Below are positions 61,673-64,000 of a DNA stretch of 64,000 nucleotides, piece by piece. The stretch comes from Siminovitchia sediminis (GTDB taxonomy: Bacteria > Bacillota > Bacilli > Bacillales > Bacillaceae_C), in assembly GCF_042680885.1 (NCBI RefSeq), contig NZ_JBHUEO010000026.1, positions 62,001-126,000 on the forward strand, read 5' to 3'. The first letter of the stretch is position 1. Every line of letters starts with the position of its first letter. The position numbers and the translations under genes are program-made. The notes under the pieces are model-generated. The model worked only from the letters and a program-made list of their open reading frames with translations, ran no database searches and had not been told where the DNA came from.

Positions 61673-64000
61673 ATGGCGGTTGAATATGTTGTTGTAGATG
61701 TTGAAACAACAGGGAACTCCTTTCAAAAGGGTGCAAAAATTATACAAATCTCTGCAGTGGTTGTAAAACACGGCCGCATTGTGGACCAATTTACTTCTTT
61801 TATTAATCCGGGACATCCCATCCCGCCTTTTATAAAAGAGCTGACAGGCATTTACGAAGATGATGTAGCCCAAGCTCCAAAATTCAGCGATCTGGCAGAT
61901 GAAATTTTTCATTTGTTGGAGGGAGCTGTATTCGTCGCCCACAATGTAAAGTTTGACCGGAGTTTTATTGCGGGAGAGCTGAAAGAGGCGGGGTTTTCAA
62001 ATCCTATTGTTCAAACATTGGATACAGTGGAATTGGCTAATATATTGCTGCCGGAAGCAGAAAGTTATAAGCTTGGGGAACTGTCCGATCAAATGGAATT
62101 GGAACACGACCATCCGCATCAGGCGGACAGTGATGCCCTTGCAACAGCAGAGCTGTTCATTCAACTGTTGGAGAAAACAAGAAAGCTTCCTCTTGCAACG
62201 CTTGAGATGTTGAAACAATTGGCAAAAAAGCTGAATAACAGCTTATTTTACTTTTTTGATTCCATTTGGCAGGAAAAAAGTCGGGAATGGGAGCTTCTCC
62301 CGGACCATTTAGAACAGTTTCGCGGAATTGTGTTGAAGAAAAAAGAGCTTCCCGCTTTGGAAGCTCGTGTCCATCCTCCTGTTTATCCCAAGGGGAGACA
62401 GGAAAAATCCCGGCTTCTAGAACAATCTTTCGGCCAATTTGAAATGCGTTCAGGACAATTGGAAATGATGGATACGGTATACGAGTCCTTCACGTGTGAC
62501 ATTCATGCCGTGATCGAAGCGGGAACAGGGATTGGCAAATCCATCGGCTATTTACTGCCAAGTGTTTACTTTGCAGCGGCAGCGCAAGAAAAAGTAATGA
62601 TCAGCACCTATACCATTCAATTAGAGCATCAGCTTCTTGAAAAGGAAGTAAATATATTATCGAAAGCATTGCCTTTTTCCTTTCAGGCAGCTCTTATTAA
62701 AGGCAGAGAACATTATATCAATATGTTTAAATTTGAGCAGACTTTGAGGGAAAAGGAGTCTGCTTACGACGAAACGATCACAAAAATGAAAATTTTAATT
62801 TGGCTTTTGTATACAGAAACGGGCGATATTGCTGAATTGAATCTATCGAGCGGAGGTAAGCTTTTCTGCAAGAGAATTTGCAACGATCGTACCATGATTC
62901 AACAAAACGATCCTTGGTCATCGCGTGATTTTTATCTTCATTCGAGAAAACTGGCTTCTCAGGCAGATATCATTATAACGAACCATGCCATGCTTGTTGC
63001 AGATATGGAACATGAAGGACTTCCTCCATGCGATCGGATTGTAATCGATGAAGCCCATCATCTGGAAAAAGTTGTCCGGACAAAATTGGGACAAGTACTG
63101 GACTACAACAAAATTAAATTTTTGATCGGCAAGCTCGGGACTTCTGACAAGAAAAAACAGTTGTCCCGGTTGAATCATTGTATAAGTAGACTTGGAGAGC
63201 TTCCCGAGATCCATACGTTTTTGCTGGATCAGTATATTTCTGATCTTGAAGCAGAAACGGATGATTTATTCTCCATGCTCGGCCAATTAATCAAGAAAGG
63301 TAAATCCGGCCGTTCCAATAGCAAACGTCAAAAGTTAAGAATTACTGATTCAGTTCGTACTTCAAGAAGCTGGTTCCATATTCAAGTATGCGCTGAACGT
63401 TTTCTGGATTTTCATAACCGGATTTCCAAGGGAATCCTTGAACGTCTGAAATTTATAAACAAACACCAGACCATGCTTCCTCCTTCAGATTTAGCGTTCA
63501 TGGAGGAAATGACAACCTTTTGGAATCAATGGGAAAATATACAGCGTCAAATCGATCCTTTAATTTCTGGTTCTGACAGCAAAGAGGTGATTTGGCTTGA
63601 AAGTGACCAAACCTATTTGCCTATGCGAACGAGTGTCCATCGGCAGCCGTTACACATTGACTGGTTTCTTTCTGAACAGTTATTTGCCAAAAAGAAAAGT
63701 ATTGTGTTGACGTCAGCCTCCCTGGCCGCTAATCAGTCATTCGCTTATTTCAACCGGGAAACAGGAATTGATTCATTTAACCGAATAGAAAAAGCCATTG
63801 ATTCACCGTTTCCGTATGGGGAAAGGGTAAAAATGTTTATTCCAACGGATTTGCCACAAATCAGTACGACCCCCATGACTGAGTTTGCTGAAATCATTTC
63901 TTGCCACTTAGCTGCGATCGCAGATGCGGCGGAAGGACGAATGCTTGTATTGTTTACATCGTATGAGCTCCTCAAAACGACATATGAACTTCTGCAGGAC
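61673..64000 (+). CDS. dinG: DinG-family exonuclease/helicase (3' end cut by window)
   Basis: The frame is open from ATG 61673 to the right edge, 776 codons, with no stop (B. subtilis DinG is about 930). The N-terminal domain is a DEDD exonuclease (VVDVETTGNSF, FVAHNVKFDRSF, HQADSDALATAEL). The helicase part has Walker A EAGTGIGKSIGYLLP (about residue 283-297), NHAMLVAD, and DEAHH (about residue 459). Fe-S cysteines of the E. coli enzyme are not evident, as in other Firmicutes. ATG preceded by AAAGGTG. Confidence 0.93.
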   Translation, partial: MAVEYVVVDVETTGNSFQKGAKIIQISAVVVKHGRIVDQFTSFINPGHPIPPFIKELTGIYEDDVAQAPKFSDLADEIFHLLEGAVFVAHNVKFDRSFIAGELKEAGFSNPIVQTLDTVELANILLPEAESYKLGELSDQMELEHDHPHQADSDALATAELFIQLLEKTRKLPLATLEMLKQLAKKLNNSLFYFFDSIWQEKSREWELLPDHLEQFRGIVLKKKELPALEARVHPPVYPKGRQEKSRLLEQSFGQFEMRSGQLEMMDTVYESFTCDIHAVIEAGTGIGKSIGYLLPSVYFAAAAQEKVMISTYTIQLEHQLLEKEVNILSKALPFSFQAALIKGREHYINMFKFEQTLREKESAYDETITKMKILIWLLYTETGDIAELNLSSGGKLFCKRICNDRTMIQQNDPWSSRDFYLHSRKLASQADIIITNHAMLVADMEHEGLPPCDRIVIDEAHHLEKVVRTKLGQVLDYNKIKFLIGKLGTSDKKKQLSRLNHCISRLGELPEIHTFLLDQYISDLEAETDDLFSMLGQLIKKGKSGRSNSKRQKLRITDSVRTSRSWFHIQVCAERFLDFHNRISKGILERLKFINKHQTMLPPSDLAFMEEMTTFWNQWENIQRQIDPLISGSDSKEVIWLESDQTYLPMRTSVHRQPLHIDWFLSEQLFAKKKSIVLTSASLAANQSFAYFNRETGIDSFNRIEKAIDSPFPYGERVKMFIPTDLPQISTTPMTEFAEIISCHLAAIADAAEGRMLVLFTSYELLKTTYELLQD

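Noticed and set aside
1..64000. Mobile elements, prophage, CRISPR or defence genes
   Set aside because: No transposase, integrase, phage, cas or restriction genes were seen on either strand; the gene content is conserved housekeeping and sporulation functions.
61673..64000. Frameshift in dinG because no stop is seen
   Set aside because: The frame was followed at several motifs to the window edge and stays constant; it is only truncated by the window.

Overview
The window is one continuous stretch of chromosome from an endospore-forming member of the Bacillaceae. By eye the GC content is moderate (low to mid forties percent), genes are densely packed with strong AAGGAGG-type ribosome sites, and GTG and TTG starts are common. 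Three kinds of gene fix the group: the forespore sigma factor operon (spoIIAA, spoIIAB, sigF), spoIVA, spoVAA/AB/AF, spmAB, sleB/ypeB and dacB/dacF for sporulation; bshA, bshB1 and ypdA for bacillithiol; and the resABCDE and qcrABC respiratory genes. The order follows the Bacillus subtilis dacF-to-dinG region closely but with several blocks missing. I cannot name the genus. There are no rRNA or tRNA genes, insertion sequences, prophage or CRISPR arrays.

Layout. 1-6.8 kb: dacF (cut by the left edge), the spoIIA operon, a shortened spoVA operon and lysA. 6.9-9.4 kb: ribT, ypuF (reverse) and scpAB. 9.6-11.9 kb: dacB-spmA-spmB. 12.2-19.1 kb: rluB, then resABC (cytochrome c maturation) and the ResDE two-component system. 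19.2-20.9 kb: an M23/LysM envelope protein, an FMN riboswitch and the riboflavin transporter gene ribU. 21.1-28.2 kb: fer (reverse), ypbD-G, mecB, ypdA, an asparaginase (reverse) and prsW. 28.3-34.2 kb: sleB-ypeB (germination), ypfA, ypfB, cmk, plsC and an S1-domain gene. 34.3-40.2 kb: yphA, der, gpsA, yphE, yphF and spoIVA. 40.5-48.9 kb: hbs, folE-mtrB, hepS-menG-hepT (menaquinone), ndk, aroB, ypiA, ypiB and ypiF. 49-51.1 kb: qcrABC. 51.2-64 kb: ypjA, ypjB, a membrane zinc peptidase, ypjC (reverse), ypjD, dapB, bshB1-bshA, cca, birA, panB-panC and dinG (cut by the right edge).

How the genes work together. Sporulation genes carry recognisable promoters: SigH before spoIIAA, SigF/SigG before spoVAA and sleB, and SigE-like sites before dacB and spoIVA. 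Menaquinone enzymes, the menaquinol:cytochrome c reductase, cytochrome c maturation proteins and ResDE together form a respiration set. The pantothenate, bacillithiol and lysine genes give a metabolic tail.

I found no clearly new multi-gene system. The most notable observations are gene losses at conserved junctions. spoVAC-AD-AE are absent between spoVAB and spoVAF. The aromatic amino acid supraoperon is reduced to a lone aroB. ribT stands without ribDEAH, and panD, mgsA, recQ and gudB are missing from their B. subtilis positions. Smaller observations are a short membrane-peptide ORF, a structured leader before panB and a family of GGGGACAG hairpins.
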